Origin: Actinomyces sp. ph3
Lineage (GTDB): Bacteria; Actinomycetota; Actinomycetes; Actinomycetales; Actinomycetaceae
Direction of reading: 5' to 3'
NCBI RefSeq assembly: GCF_000308055.1
Contig: NZ_CAGY01000002.1
Coordinates: 62,001-126,000 of the forward strand
Length of the DNA stretch: 64,000 nt
A program made the translations under genes and the position numbers. This document shows, piece by piece, positions 8,801-18,057 of this stretch; positions within the stretch are counted from its first letter, which is position 1, and every line of letters starts with the position of its first letter. Below the pieces are notes generated by a model. That model saw nothing but the letters and a program-made list of their open reading frames with translations, searched no databases and was not told where the DNA came from.

Positions 8801-11800
8801 CTGGTGTGGGCACGACGACCGTGAATGGCGACCACATTGAGAAGATGCCCGCTGTCATCCCCGGCGAAGGTTTCGGCACGGTTCACGATTCCTTCACTTT
8901 CACCGAGAACCTGGGCTACGCTCACGGCGCGGTAACTGGTGGCGCACTGTCAACGCAGCTCGCCTCGGGAGTTCCCGACGCCCTGGTCGGTCCCTGCTGG
9001 CCTGCAATTTACGCCGCACTGGGCTCGGCAATGTACCAGGGAGTCCCGGTCATTGAAGGCCTAGTCAATGCCGTTCACCTGGACCATTCGATCTTCTTTG
9101 ATGCCCCGCTTCCCGCTTACGGAACCCGCGTCGAGGTCGTGGGACGCTGCGCTGAGCTCGCTGAGTCTTCGGCCGGTCGCGTGGTGCGCGTCGAACTTGA
9201 GTTGAGCGCTGAAGGCACAGTTTTTGCTCGCCTAGTTGAGCGTTTCGCTATCCGAGGCCGCATCGCCTCGACCCAGCCGCCCGCACCGGCACCCGAGGTC
9301 GCAGATTCCTACACGGATACGCCGCGTTCTTTCCTGCGTCACGTGCGCGTTCAGGCTCCCGAAAACATGACGGCTTTCGCCATTGTTTCCGGAGACTTCA
9401 ACCCGATTCACACCTCCTACGCTGCTGCACGTCTTTCCGGTCTTGCAGCTCCGCTGGTTCACGGTATGTGGCTGTCCGCGACCGTTCAGCATCTGCTGTG
9501 CGCTCACTCGACTCAGCCGGTTGACAGCCCTGATCGACTGGGTGTTATTCGTTCCGTTGACATGCCCGAGGTCGAGATTGAAGCCTGGTCCTACCGCATG
9601 TTCGGTATGGTTCAGCTCTCGGACATCGTGGATATCACCATTGAGCGCGTGGGTCGTATCGGTGGCGAATTGGTCCTTGAGGCCACGTGCCGCATTGGCG
9701 ATGAGGTCGTCTCCATCGCACGTGCACTTACTCGCGCACCCCGCACCGCTTATGTCTACCCCGGTCAGGGTATCCAGCGAAAGATGATGGGCTTGGAGCA
9801 CATGAGCTCAACCGCTCGCGCGGTGTGGGCGCAAGCCGATGCTCATACTCGCAAGGCTCTGGGCTTCTCCATCGAGGCCATTGTTCGCACAAACCCGACC
9901 GAACTTCGCGTCGGCGATGAGGTCTTCCGCCACCCCAAGGGCGTCCTCAACCTCACGCAATTCACCCAGGTTGCTCTGGCAACTTTGGCTTACGCCCAGA
10001 CCGAGGAACTCCGCGCGGAGAACGCCCTTGTGGATCACTCCTTCTACGCGGGACACTCCTTGGGCGAATACACTGCCCTCTCCGCCTACGCACGGATTTT
10101 CCCCCTCGAGCAGGTTCTGGAAATTGTGTTCCAGCGCGGTTCGGCCATGCACCACTTGGTCGAGCGCGACGCACAGGGTCGATCGAACTACGCAATGGGC
10201 GCTCTTCGCCCCAACCAATTCGGTATGGGCGACGCAGAGGTCCGCGACTACGTGGCCTCGATCGCTGAAAAGTCCGGCGAGTTCTTGGAGATCGTTAACT
10301 ACAACCTGGCTGGTTCTCAGTACTCGGTTGCCGGAACGGTCGCCGGCCTGAAGGCCTTGGAAGAGGACACCGCACAACGTGCCCGCGAACACGGTGGCCG
10401 CCGAGCGCTCATCATGATTCCCGGAATCGACGTTCCCTTCCACTCCTCGCGCCTGCGCGCTGGAGTCCCGGCCTTCCGTGACAAGCTCGATTCTCTGCTT
10501 CCCCAGGACATCAACCTCGAGGTTCTTGAGGGACGCTACATCCCGAACTTGGTTGCTCGCCCCTTCGAGCTCACTCAAGATTTTGCTCAGTCGATTCTTG
10601 ACGTTGTTCCATCTGAGGCAACTCAAAAGATCGTCGACAATTGGGATGAAGCGATCGCTGACCCGCAAGCCACCGCACGCACCCTGCTCATCGAGCTCCT
10701 CTCGTGGCAGTTTGCGTCGCCGGTTCGCTGGATTGAGACTCAGGATCTGCTCTTCAGCGCTCCCCCGCAGGGCTTGGGCGTTGAGCGCGTGATTGAGATC
10801 GGTTTGGCATCTTCGCCGACTCTGGCCAACATGGCGTCACGGACGCTTTCGCAGCCTAAGTTCGCGCAGACGAATATCGATGTGCTGAACGTCGAGCGCG
10901 ATGCCGCACGTGCCCGCAACGAGGACGCGGTCGCTCAGCCCGAGCGCGCACAATCCGACGCGTCGGCGCCCAGCGACGAGGCCGCTCCCGCTGCTCCCGA
11001 AAGCAACGCCTCGGCAGCGGAAGTCCCCGCAGCAAGCACACCCGCGGTCGAAGCACCTTCCGCGGCCCCGGCCACAGCCCCCGCGGCTGCAGCAAGCGGA
11101 ACCATGCCGGAACTCCCGCTCTCGGCCTCGGATGCTATCCGCGTTCTTCTGGCCTTCTCGAACAAGCTCCTCCCCGAGCAGATCGATGCCTCTGACACGG
11201 TCGAAACCCTGACAAATGGCGTGTCGTCAAAGCGCAACCAGCTGCTCATGGACATGGCCGCTGAGCTCTCGCTCTCGACCATCGAAGGCGCGGCTGAAGC
11301 ATCGATGGGCGATCTCTTCGCGACCATCGACACTCTGGTTCCCAGCTACGCGCCTTTTGGCCCGGTCCTTAGCGACGCAATCAACTCCAAGCTGCGCAAG
11401 ATCTTCGGTTCTGCAGGACTTCCCGCAAGCTTCACGACCGGTTACGTCAAGGACAACTGGGGCCTGAGCGAGCAGTGGGCCGCACGCGTGAACGCAGAAA
11501 TCCTGCTGGGCACCCGTGAAGGTGACTCGATCCGTGGTGGTACCCTCTCGACTCTGCCCGGCTCGGTTTCCTCTGCGAAGGACGCCTCAGCGCTCATCGA
11601 TCAGGCTCTGGCTTTGATCGCAGCACGCGAGGGCTTGACCCTCTCGCGTCCAAGCTCCGGTGGTGGCGCCGGCGGCGAGGTCGTTGATTCTGCGGCTTTG
11701 CGCGACCTGGAAGATCGCATTTTGGGTGAGCGCGGCATCTTGGCCAACCAAGCACGCGACATTCTCAAGGTTCTGGGCATCTCTACTACCCCCGCGGCAG

Positions 11801-14800
11801 TGGAGAGCGAAGATTCCTCCGCTCTGATCGCGGCCGTCGAGGCCGAGCTTGGGGCAAATTGGGAAGCCTCCGTGCGCCCCGCCTTTGATGAGGGCCGCGC
11901 GGTCCTCCTTGACGATCGCTGGGCAACTGCTCGCGAAGACCTCGCCCGTATCTTTGCTGGTGCTGCTTCCGCTGAAAGCCTTGCGCCTGAGCGTCTACGC
12001 GGTGCAGGACAATCGCTGAGCGAACTGGCGAAGTGGTACAGCGCCAACACCTCGGATGCGGGTCTCAAGGACTACTTCGCCCGCGTCGCCCAGGCTGCTC
12101 TTGAGGCAGCTGAGGGCCGCTTCGCCGGAGATGTCGCGCTTGTGACCGGCGCTGCTCCTCACTCGATCGCGGCTGCAGTCGTCGGTGAGCTTCTTGCCGG
12201 TGGCGCAACCGTCATCATGACCTCATCGCGAGTCAACGATGCACGACTGGCATTCGCCAAGGAGCTGTACCGCACACACGCCGCAATCGGCGCAACCCTG
12301 TGGATCGTCCCCGCAAACATGGCATCCTTCCGCGATGTTGACGCGCTGATCTCCTGGGTTGGTAGCGAACAGACCGAGACGCACGGGGCAACGACCGAGG
12401 TCGTCAAGCCCGCGCTTCTTCCCGATCTCTTCGTTCCCTTCGCAGCGCCTCGCGTTTCTGGGACCGTTGGTGCGGATCCTCAGGGTGCTCTTGCTCAAGA
12501 ACGCCTGCTTCTGTGGAGCGTCGAACGCGCAATCCACCTACTCTCCGGCTTGGGTGCAGACACGGCTCCCAACCACCGCACGCACATCTTGCTTCCCGGT
12601 TCGCCGAACCGCGGAATCTTCGGTGGCGACGGTGCATACGGCGAAGCAAAGGCAGCCTTCGACGCGATTGCGACCAAGTGGGAGCACGAGTCCGGTTGGC
12701 CGACGCGCACGAGCATCGCTCACCCGCTGATCGGTTGGGTTCAGGGAACCTCCCTCATGGGCGGAAACGACATCCTGGTTCCCGCGGCTGAGGCGGCAGG
12801 TGTGCACGTCTACACGACCGAAGAAATCGCCGGCGAACTTGCCCAGCTCCTCACCCGTGAGGTCCGCGAGCAGGCCGCTCAGGCTCCCGTTCACGCCGAC
12901 CTGACCGGCGGCTTGGCCGAGGCGGGACTTGACCTTCCAGCGCTGGCTCGCCAAGCACGCGAGCAGGCGACGGCCTCGGCACAGGACACTCAGGCAGAGA
13001 AGCAAGCAACCCTGCGGGCATTGCCCAACCCGGTTGTTCCTTCGCTGGCTGCACCGATCGAGTGGGCAACTCCTCGCGCGCAACTGCGCGATCAGATCGT
13101 CATTGTTGGCACCGGTGAAATTGGCACCTGGGGCTCGGGACGTACCCGTGAAGAGGCCGAATTCGGTCAGGACTTTGATCTGACCGCTGCCGGCGTCCTC
13201 GAGATGGCCTGGATGATGAAGCTCATCAACTGGTCTGATAGCCCGCAGCCCGGCTGGTACGACGCTTCTGGCGCACCGGTTGACGAGGCCGAGATCTACG
13301 ATCGTTTCCGCGATGAAGTTGTTGCCCGCTCGGGTATCCGTCGCTTCAACGACGATTCAAACATGATCGATTGCGGTTCGAATGACGTTCGCACGGTCTT
13401 CTTGACCAGCGAGCAGACCTTCACCGTGGACACCAAGGCTGAAGCCGAAGACTACGTCTTGGCGGATCCTTCGCACACAACGATCTGGGAAGAAAACGGT
13501 ACGTGGCATGTCACCAAGTCCGCTGGTTCTCCCGTCCAAGTCCCCGCGCGTGCAACTCTGACCCGCACAGTCGGCGGCCAGATCCCCGAAGACTTCGACC
13601 CGGCTCAGTGGGGTATCCCCGCTTCCATGGTCGAGGCCTTGGACCGCATCGCTGTCTGGAACTTGGTCACCGCAGTGGATGCCTTCATCACTTCGGGCTT
13701 CTCCCCCGCTGAGCTCCTGCAGGCCGTCCACCCCGCGGACGTGTCCTCGACACAGGGCACGGGTATCGGTGGCATGGAGTCCCTGCGCCAGGTCTTCCTC
13801 TCGCGCTTCCTGGGTGAAGATCGTCCGCAGGACATCCTTCAAGAGGCCCTGCCCAATGTCGTGGCCGCACACACCATGCAGTCCTTCATTGGCGGCTACG
13901 GCCAGATGATCCACTCGGTGGGCGCTTGCGCAACTGCCGCGGTTTCTATCGAGGAAGCCGTCGACAAGATCCGTCTGGGCAAGTCCGACTTCGTTGTCGC
14001 CGGCGGTATCGACGATATTTCCGTCGAATCGCTCACCGGCTTTGGCAACATGAACGCGACCGCCGAGTCCGCAGCGCTTGAAGCACGTGGAATCACTCCG
14101 CGCCACTTCTCTCGCGCTGGAGACCGTCGCCGCGCGGGCTTCCTCGAAGCTGCCGGCGGTGGCACTTTGCTGGTCACCCGCGGCGATATCGCAGCGGATC
14201 TGGGCCTACCGGTCCAAGCGGTTGTCGCCTACGCGCGTTCCTTCGCAGACGGTGCACACACCTCGATCCCGGCCCCCGGCCTCGGCGCCTTGGCGGCTGC
14301 ACGCGGCGGTCGCAATTCCCAGCTGGCTCGCGCCCTCGAGGACCTCGGTCTGAGCGCGGACGATATCGCGGTTGTCTCCAAGCACGACACCTCAACTCGT
14401 GCGAATGACCCGAACGAAGCCGAGCTTCACTCGCGCCTATCGGCTGCACTCGGACGTTCAGCGGGTAACCCGCTGTATGTCGTGTCGCAGAAGACCCTGA
14501 CCGGTCATGCAAAGGGTGGCGCTGCGCTCTTCCAGGCGGCAGGTTTGATCGATATCTTCCGTCGCCAGGAACTGCCCGCAAACCGCGCGCTGGATTGCTT
14601 GGATCCGGAAATGGCTCAGTGGATGCCGCTCCTGTGGCTGCGTCAGCCGCTGGACATGTCCGCTTCCCCCGTCCGCGCCGGTGTCCTGACCTCGCTGGGC
14701 TTCGGCCACATCGCCGCGATGGTCGTCCTTGTTCACCCCGCTGCCTTTGAGGCTGCGCTGCGTGCCGAACGTGGCGAGGCCGCTCTGGCTCAGTGGCGTG

Positions 14801-15015
14801 AACGCGCCCAGAAGCGCCTGGAAGAGGGACGTCGTCACCTGGAGCAGGGAATGATCGGACACGCGGAGCTCTTCGTTCCCATTGAGGGGCGTCGCCTTCC
14901 GGCAACCGACACTCACGAGGCCGAGGTTGCCCTGCTTCTGGATCCTTCCGCTCGCTTGGGTGCAGATGGCACCTACGCATCGGCGGCTTCGGATTCACAG
15001 GAAGCTCAGAACTGA
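5842..15015 (+). CDS. fas: Type I fatty acid synthase (single-chain bacterial FAS)
   Basis: At 3057 residues this is a complete bacterial FAS I that builds acyl-CoAs from acetyl- and malonyl-CoA with all domains on one chain. In order: acetyltransferase with GHSQG at 120-124; FMN enoyl reductase from about 392 (VEDGHSGGHHSW near 540); dehydratase with the hot-dog motif GDFNPIH at 1184-1190; malonyl/palmitoyl transferase with GHSLG at 1404-1408; an Ala/Pro-rich tether at about 1690-1755; ACP with the phosphopantetheine serine at about 1795 (GVSSKRNQ); ketoreductase with a VTGAAP nucleotide loop near 2100 and a Tyr-x3-Lys catalytic pair near 2265; and ketosynthase with Cys 2696 (GACATA), His 2848 (KHDTST) and His 2889 (TGHAKG). 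All key catalytic residues I looked for are present. There is no C-terminal phosphopantetheinyl transferase domain. That role falls to the acpS gene 8 bp downstream. Confidence 0.97.
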   Translation: MTAFFAEIPTPYALTFAGQGSAWRPALSTSLSFPPHAALLRKHYQAMRELLAPVAGELLTSAPGSLERLNALLDGNTQDLPLDRSASVSVPGITLAQLAALADLDATQLDVHTTSPLLLGHSQGILGAEVARAWIARDNHRLTHVLALAVLIGAAAQSVSIRLGATNLGEATPMLSVRGLPASMITEAVEGSPVSLAVVNGPRSVVLSGRPGDLEACRRQLEAQVAASNRALEEHLTGGTPLEAIVEFLPVSAPFHSPLLEEAVSQVVSWARSLAAAGHGIDDTEAERVARAILVERDDWSAAISTALGQGVKTFVDLGPSNMLTRLTQDLLDGSGAQIVDASTASRRTELDEEGSSIEAPADWSQFAPKVVALPDGRRVVSTAFTRLTGRSPIILPGMTPTTVGPRIVAAAANAGHWAEMAGGGQYSEEVFTEHRLELQKLLEPGRTAGFNTMFFDRFMWNLQFGVNRIVPKARRAGAPIDAVTIAAGIPELDEARELIAQLRADGFEYLCLKPGTVEQIEQVVRIAQANPDQTLIIQVEDGHSGGHHSWENLDDLLLATYAQIRRTPNLVLAVGGGIGSAADAARYITGQWSVDLGSAPMPVDAVLVGTASMATLEAETSPQVKQLLKDTPGVGGDGWVGTGQVRGGMTSGLSHLNADMHEIENSSARASRLIHEVGSDQESIDAHRDELIEAMNKTAKPYFGDLSEMTYADWARRVIDLSYPWADWTWTDRALDLFHRIESRLNPADHGDIPTLFESRDDLEDGQAALARLLEAYPQAETTRVIPADVAWFPVLCRKHHKPMPFVPVLDGDLARWWGTDTLWQSQDARFDADAVRIIPGPRSVAGIDRVDEPIGEMFARFEQAVVDAVSTDDARIPQVWSRFHDLADAASFLREISHIQWAGNLVDNPAYTSVEATEILHDEGGYSIRIHCDSMWDQTPNSSHHSVEYIDIPVLLSSACMTGAYPVVDMSRLSVTAYDLLAGAAGVGTTTVNGDHIEKMPAVIPGEGFGTVHDSFTFTENLGYAHGAVTGGALSTQLASGVPDALVGPCWPAIYAALGSAMYQGVPVIEGLVNAVHLDHSIFFDAPLPAYGTRVEVVGRCAELAESSAGRVVRVELELSAEGTVFARLVERFAIRGRIASTQPPAPAPEVADSYTDTPRSFLRHVRVQAPENMTAFAIVSGDFNPIHTSYAAARLSGLAAPLVHGMWLSATVQHLLCAHSTQPVDSPDRLGVIRSVDMPEVEIEAWSYRMFGMVQLSDIVDITIERVGRIGGELVLEATCRIGDEVVSIARALTRAPRTAYVYPGQGIQRKMMGLEHMSSTARAVWAQADAHTRKALGFSIEAIVRTNPTELRVGDEVFRHPKGVLNLTQFTQVALATLAYAQTEELRAENALVDHSFYAGHSLGEYTALSAYARIFPLEQVLEIVFQRGSAMHHLVERDAQGRSNYAMGALRPNQFGMGDAEVRDYVASIAEKSGEFLEIVNYNLAGSQYSVAGTVAGLKALEEDTAQRAREHGGRRALIMIPGIDVPFHSSRLRAGVPAFRDKLDSLLPQDINLEVLEGRYIPNLVARPFELTQDFAQSILDVVPSEATQKIVDNWDEAIADPQATARTLLIELLSWQFASPVRWIETQDLLFSAPPQGLGVERVIEIGLASSPTLANMASRTLSQPKFAQTNIDVLNVERDAARARNEDAVAQPERAQSDASAPSDEAAPAAPESNASAAEVPAASTPAVEAPSAAPATAPAAAASGTMPELPLSASDAIRVLLAFSNKLLPEQIDASDTVETLTNGVSSKRNQLLMDMAAELSLSTIEGAAEASMGDLFATIDTLVPSYAPFGPVLSDAINSKLRKIFGSAGLPASFTTGYVKDNWGLSEQWAARVNAEILLGTREGDSIRGGTLSTLPGSVSSAKDASALIDQALALIAAREGLTLSRPSSGGGAGGEVVDSAALRDLEDRILGERGILANQARDILKVLGISTTPAAVESEDSSALIAAVEAELGANWEASVRPAFDEGRAVLLDDRWATAREDLARIFAGAASAESLAPERLRGAGQSLSELAKWYSANTSDAGLKDYFARVAQAALEAAEGRFAGDVALVTGAAPHSIAAAVVGELLAGGATVIMTSSRVNDARLAFAKELYRTHAAIGATLWIVPANMASFRDVDALISWVGSEQTETHGATTEVVKPALLPDLFVPFAAPRVSGTVGADPQGALAQERLLLWSVERAIHLLSGLGADTAPNHRTHILLPGSPNRGIFGGDGAYGEAKAAFDAIATKWEHESGWPTRTSIAHPLIGWVQGTSLMGGNDILVPAAEAAGVHVYTTEEIAGELAQLLTREVREQAAQAPVHADLTGGLAEAGLDLPALARQAREQATASAQDTQAEKQATLRALPNPVVPSLAAPIEWATPRAQLRDQIVIVGTGEIGTWGSGRTREEAEFGQDFDLTAAGVLEMAWMMKLINWSDSPQPGWYDASGAPVDEAEIYDRFRDEVVARSGIRRFNDDSNMIDCGSNDVRTVFLTSEQTFTVDTKAEAEDYVLADPSHTTIWEENGTWHVTKSAGSPVQVPARATLTRTVGGQIPEDFDPAQWGIPASMVEALDRIAVWNLVTAVDAFITSGFSPAELLQAVHPADVSSTQGTGIGGMESLRQVFLSRFLGEDRPQDILQEALPNVVAAHTMQSFIGGYGQMIHSVGACATAAVSIEEAVDKIRLGKSDFVVAGGIDDISVESLTGFGNMNATAESAALEARGITPRHFSRAGDRRRAGFLEAAGGGTLLVTRGDIAADLGLPVQAVVAYARSFADGAHTSIPAPGLGALAAARGGRNSQLARALEDLGLSADDIAVVSKHDTSTRANDPNEAELHSRLSAALGRSAGNPLYVVSQKTLTGHAKGGAALFQAAGLIDIFRRQELPANRALDCLDPEMAQWMPLLWLRQPLDMSASPVRAGVLTSLGFGHIAAMVVLVHPAAFEAALRAERGEAALAQWRERAQKRLEEGRRHLEQGMIGHAELFVPIEGRRLPATDTHEAEVALLLDPSARLGADGTYASAASDSQEAQN

Positions 15016-15023
15016 GAACCGGT

Positions 15024-15560
15024 ATGAAACCGGCAGCTATCGGTGTCGACCTGGTCGATGTTGCTTCTTTTGGGGAGCAGCTCGGCCAGGAAGGCTCGGT
15101 ATTTCATCGAGTCTTTACTGCTCGGGAGTGGAATGCAGCAGCGCGTTTCACTCCCGAGCAGGGGGCACCCGTCAGCGAAGCTTCTGAGGGCCTTTCGACT
15201 TCCCACGCGAGTTCAGGGTTGTCGATGCGTTCTATGTCAATGCGTTCGATTCAGTCCCTTGCAGCTCGCTGGGCGGCGAAGGAGGCCTTCATCAAGGCTT
15301 GGTCCTCCCTGTACTACGGTCGCGAAGATCCGCTCGAGCGCGACCAGGTTAATTGGGCCGAAATCGAAGTGGTGAATGACCGTTGGGGGCGCCCTTCCCT
15401 GCGCTTCCACGGAGAAATTGCCACCGCACTTAAGCAAACAGAACGCGAGATTTCAGCTTCACTCACATGGCTTGTTTCTTTATCCCACGACGGTAACTAC
15501 GCGATCGCATGGATTCATGCGTACCCATCCGAATCACACTCTTCAAAGGATTTCTCATGA
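15024..15560 (+). CDS. acpS: Holo-[acyl-carrier-protein] synthase
   Basis: The protein transfers 4'-phosphopantetheine from CoA to the ACP serine of the FAS. The 178-residue sequence has the AcpS signatures GVDLVDV at the N-terminus (the Asp binds Mg2+), RWAAKEAFIKA in the middle and SLSHDGNYAIA near the C-terminus. It is longer than the usual 120-150 residues because of a polar Ser/Met-rich insertion at about residues 47-75, between the REW and AAKEAF elements. It starts 8 bp after the fas stop, and its stop overlaps the bioY start (ATGA). The pairing fas-acpS is the standard arrangement in mycobacteria and corynebacteria. Confidence 0.92.
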   Translation: MKPAAIGVDLVDVASFGEQLGQEGSVFHRVFTAREWNAAARFTPEQGAPVSEASEGLSTSHASSGLSMRSMSMRSIQSLAARWAAKEAFIKAWSSLYYGREDPLERDQVNWAEIEVVNDRWGRPSLRFHGEIATALKQTEREISASLTWLVSLSHDGNYAIAWIHAYPSESHSSKDFS

Positions 15561-16171
15561 CGACACCACTGGCTTCTTCGACTTTCTCACCGGTACTAGC
15601 CGACCACTTCGGTAGCGCATCGCTTCGTCGAGATGCTCTTGCCGTTCTCGCAGGCGCGGGACTCGTAGGCATCCTGGCACAGGTCGCCATTCCCATGTGG
15701 CCTGTGCCCATCACCGGTCAAACTCTTGGTGTTCTGCTGGTCGGCGCTATTCTGGGCTCACGTCGCGGGGCTCTCTCACTGCTTTCTTATCTGGTACTTG
15801 GCCTTGCTGGAGTGCCGTGGTTCTCCTCCGCAAGTGGCGGTATTGCAGCACTTGCAAAACCGTCTTTTGGTTTCATCATTGGCTTCATTCCGGCTGCATG
15901 GTTGATCGGAAAGCTCTCTGAACGCGCATGGGATCGCCACCTCTGGCTGTCTCTTGCGGCATTCGGCGGAGCAACCCTGGTTCCCTTCCTGGTTGGCATT
16001 CCCTATATGTGGTTTGTTGTCCGCATGGGTGGTGTCAGCATGTCTTTCGCGCAGACCATGAATGCAGGATTCACGCCCTTTATCGTGGGCGGAATCGTTA
16101 AGGCGATCGCAGGGGCGGCTGTGATTGGAAGCCTGTGGAAGGCGGTCGGCCACGTGGGACTCGATCGGTAA
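15557..16171 (+). CDS. bioY: Biotin transporter BioY (ECF S component)
   Basis: This 204-residue membrane protein belongs to the BioY family, the biotin-binding S component of energy-coupling factor transporters. It has about six hydrophobic segments and the family sequence PMWPVPITGQTLGVLL near residue 50, followed by GSRRGALSLLSYLVLGLAG. ATG 15557 is chosen over the longer frame because it overlaps the acpS stop in an ATGA junction and gives the usual N-terminal length. No ecfA or ecfT genes are nearby, so it either works alone or shares an energising module encoded elsewhere. Its place at the end of a birA-carboxylase-fas operon ties biotin uptake to fatty acid synthesis. Confidence 0.93.
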   Translation: MTTPLASSTFSPVLADHFGSASLRRDALAVLAGAGLVGILAQVAIPMWPVPITGQTLGVLLVGAILGSRRGALSLLSYLVLGLAGVPWFSSASGGIAALAKPSFGFIIGFIPAAWLIGKLSERAWDRHLWLSLAAFGGATLVPFLVGIPYMWFVVRMGGVSMSFAQTMNAGFTPFIVGGIVKAIAGAAVIGSLWKAVGHVGLDR

Positions 16172-16190
16172 ACCCACGTCGACAGTTTTG

Positions 16191-16229
16191 ATGGGTGTGG
16201 CCCGCGCACAACGCGCGGGCCACACCCAT
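16191..16229. terminator. Hairpin between bioY and tadA
   Basis: A perfect 17-bp stem (16191-16207 with 16213-16229) has a 5-nt loop. It lies 20 bp after the bioY stop and before the 3' end of the convergent tadA gene, so it is a probable bidirectional terminator. Confidence 0.75.
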
Positions 16230-16271
16230 ATCGTTTGATGAGGAGCGCTCGGCGCTTTCCCCAAGGCCGAA

Positions 16272-17279
16272 CTACTCCTGAGTGGCCCTTCCATGCTTTG
16301 ACGCGCGTGTACGAACAACAATCCCGGCCGTTCCAGGGGCAAACTCAGCGGGCTTGAGCTGAGGAAGCACCAGAGGCTGCTTCGCTTGAGCAGCGGGCTG
16401 TGTAGCTCTTTGAGGAGCCTGCTGAGCCTGGGAGCTCGTCTGAGGGGCGTCGTTCGTAGCCGCGTACGAGCGCACCCGACGAGGCGGCACAGAGCTGTGG
16501 CCATTGCGCGGAGCTGCCGAGGCCGCCACGTCTGCTCGCGGAGCCGCTGCGGGAGTTTCTATTGCTGTGGCTTGCTTTGCACCTGCCGGCTCCACCTGAG
16601 CCGCCTGCGCGGCTTCCGTGGCCTCAGGATGGTTCATGCGCGCAAGGATCGAAGCGATGGCTGCAGCGGTCGGGTCGGCCTCTGGGGTTTCCTGCGCGGC
16701 AGGGGCCTCGGGAATGGAAATTTCCGGCTGGGCATGGGAAGCGGCCCAACCACTCAGGGTTTCAATTTCAGGCTCTTTAGATTCACGTACACGCGGAGGG
16801 ATGCCAACGAAGGGGTTGTCCGGACGATCCCGACGCGTTTCGAAGAATGCACGAAGCTGGACGGTTGCTTCCTGTGCCAGAACTCCGGGAACGACCTCGA
16901 CCTGGTGATTGAGGCGAGAATCACGAAGAACATCGCGCAGCGACCCAGCTGCTCCAGCCTTGGGGTCCCATGCGCCAAAGACGACGCGGTCAACGCGAGA
17001 TGAAACTATTGCGCCCGCGCACATCGTGCAGGGCTCCAGGGTGACAACCAACGTGCAACCGATGAGATTCCATCGATTCAAACGCTTTCCGGCCTCTCGC
17101 AGAGCCATGATCTCAGCGTGACCGCAGGGATCGTGCTCGGCCTCGCGGCAATTCCAGCCGCGGCCAATAATCCGTCCTACTGAGTCAATAACGACCGCAC
17201 CCACGGGGACATCTCCCGATTCGCGTGCTTTATTCGCCAGGAAGAGTGCGCGGGCCATCGCTTCTTTGTACTGATCCAT
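16272..17279 (-). CDS. tadA: tRNA-specific adenosine deaminase with long C-terminal extension
   Basis: TadA converts A34 to inosine in the anticodon of tRNA-Arg(ACG), which is encoded in this window at 59478. The catalytic domain (about residues 1-155) has the zinc site: HAE (His 54, Glu 56) and PCTMC (Cys 84, Cys 87). I chose ATG 17279 over GTG 17288 because AAGGGG lies 8 nt before the ATG but runs into the GTG. The 335-residue protein is about twice the normal length. Residues from about 165 onward form an Ala/Pro/Gln-rich, probably disordered tail with a short basic patch (PPRRVR) and a conserved-looking basic end. The role of the tail is unknown. Confidence 0.88.
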   Translation of the reverse strand: MDQYKEAMARALFLANKARESGDVPVGAVVIDSVGRIIGRGWNCREAEHDPCGHAEIMALREAGKRLNRWNLIGCTLVVTLEPCTMCAGAIVSSRVDRVVFGAWDPKAGAAGSLRDVLRDSRLNHQVEVVPGVLAQEATVQLRAFFETRRDRPDNPFVGIPPRVRESKEPEIETLSGWAASHAQPEISIPEAPAAQETPEADPTAAAIASILARMNHPEATEAAQAAQVEPAGAKQATAIETPAAAPRADVAASAAPRNGHSSVPPRRVRSYAATNDAPQTSSQAQQAPQRATQPAAQAKQPLVLPQLKPAEFAPGTAGIVVRTRASKHGRATQE

Positions 17280-17336
17280 AGTTGCCACCCCTTCAGCCTA
17301 TCGCGTAAACCCTACTTCGCGGGTTACTCTTGAACC

Positions 17337-17975
17337 ATGCGCCTTCATATTGCTGATCACCCGCTCATTGCCCACAAGCTCACCGTTCTGCGTGACCGCG
17401 ACACCCACTCGGCAACTTTCCGCCAACTGGTTGACGAATTGGTCACCCTTCTTGCGTACGAAGCCACACGCCACGTCTCAACCACTGAGATCGCAATCAA
17501 CACTCCTGTTGCGCCTACCGTTGGCAAGCGCATTAGCGAGCCGCGGCCCATCGTAGTCCCCGTACTTCGTGCTGGGCTGGGAATGCTCGAAGGAATGACC
17601 CGTCTTCTTCCCACCGCCGAGGTTGGCTTCCTGGGAATGAAGCGCGATGAAAAGACTCTTGAGGTTGAAACCTACGCAAACCGTCTTCCCGAAGATCTCT
17701 CGGGCCGCCAGTGCTTCGTTCTGGATCCAATGCTCGCAACCGGTCACACCATGGTTGCCGCAACCAAGTACCTCTTCGATCGCGGAGCCAAGGATGTGAC
17801 CTGTGTCTGCCTGCTGGCTGCTCCCGAGGGCCTGAAGGTTCTGGAAGACTTCGTGGGCGATCGCGCAGATGTGACCGTAGTTGTCGCTTCGGTTGATGAG
17901 CGCCTCAACGAAAAGTCCTACATCGTCCCCGGTCTGGGTGACGCCGGCGACCGCCTCTACGGCATCGTCGACTGA
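17337..17975 (+). CDS. upp: Uracil phosphoribosyltransferase
   Basis: The enzyme salvages uracil to UMP with PRPP. The 212-residue length is standard. It contains the PRPP-binding loop [10 protein letters not shown] (about residues 130-139), the preceding [10 protein letters not shown] segment, and the C-terminal uracil-binding region ending in [12 protein letters not shown], which is typical of the Upp family. It is transcribed divergently from tadA, with 57 bp between the starts. Confidence 0.95.
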   Translation: MRLHIADHPLIAHKLTVLRDRDTHSATFRQLVDELVTLLAYEATRHVSTTEIAINTPVAPTVGKRISEPRPIVVPVLRAGLGMLEGMTRLLPTAEVGFLGMKRDEKTLEVETYANRLPEDLSGRQCFVLDPMLATGHTMVAATKYLFDRGAKDVTCVCLLAAPEGLKVLEDFVGDRADVTVVVASVDERLNEKSYIVPGLGDAGDRLYGIVD

Positions 17976-18004
17976 GTTGAGCTCCGCTTAGATTCCTCAA
18001 ACTC

Positions 18005-18038
18005 AAGGTGGCCACGTCCAAAGGGACGTGGCCACCTT
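18005..18038. terminator. Terminator hairpin after upp
   Basis: A 15-bp perfect stem (18005-18019 with 18024-18038) with loop AAAG ends in TTTAT, the form of an intrinsic terminator for upp. Confidence 0.8.
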
Positions 18039-18057
18039 TATGCGTGTGGGACATGCG

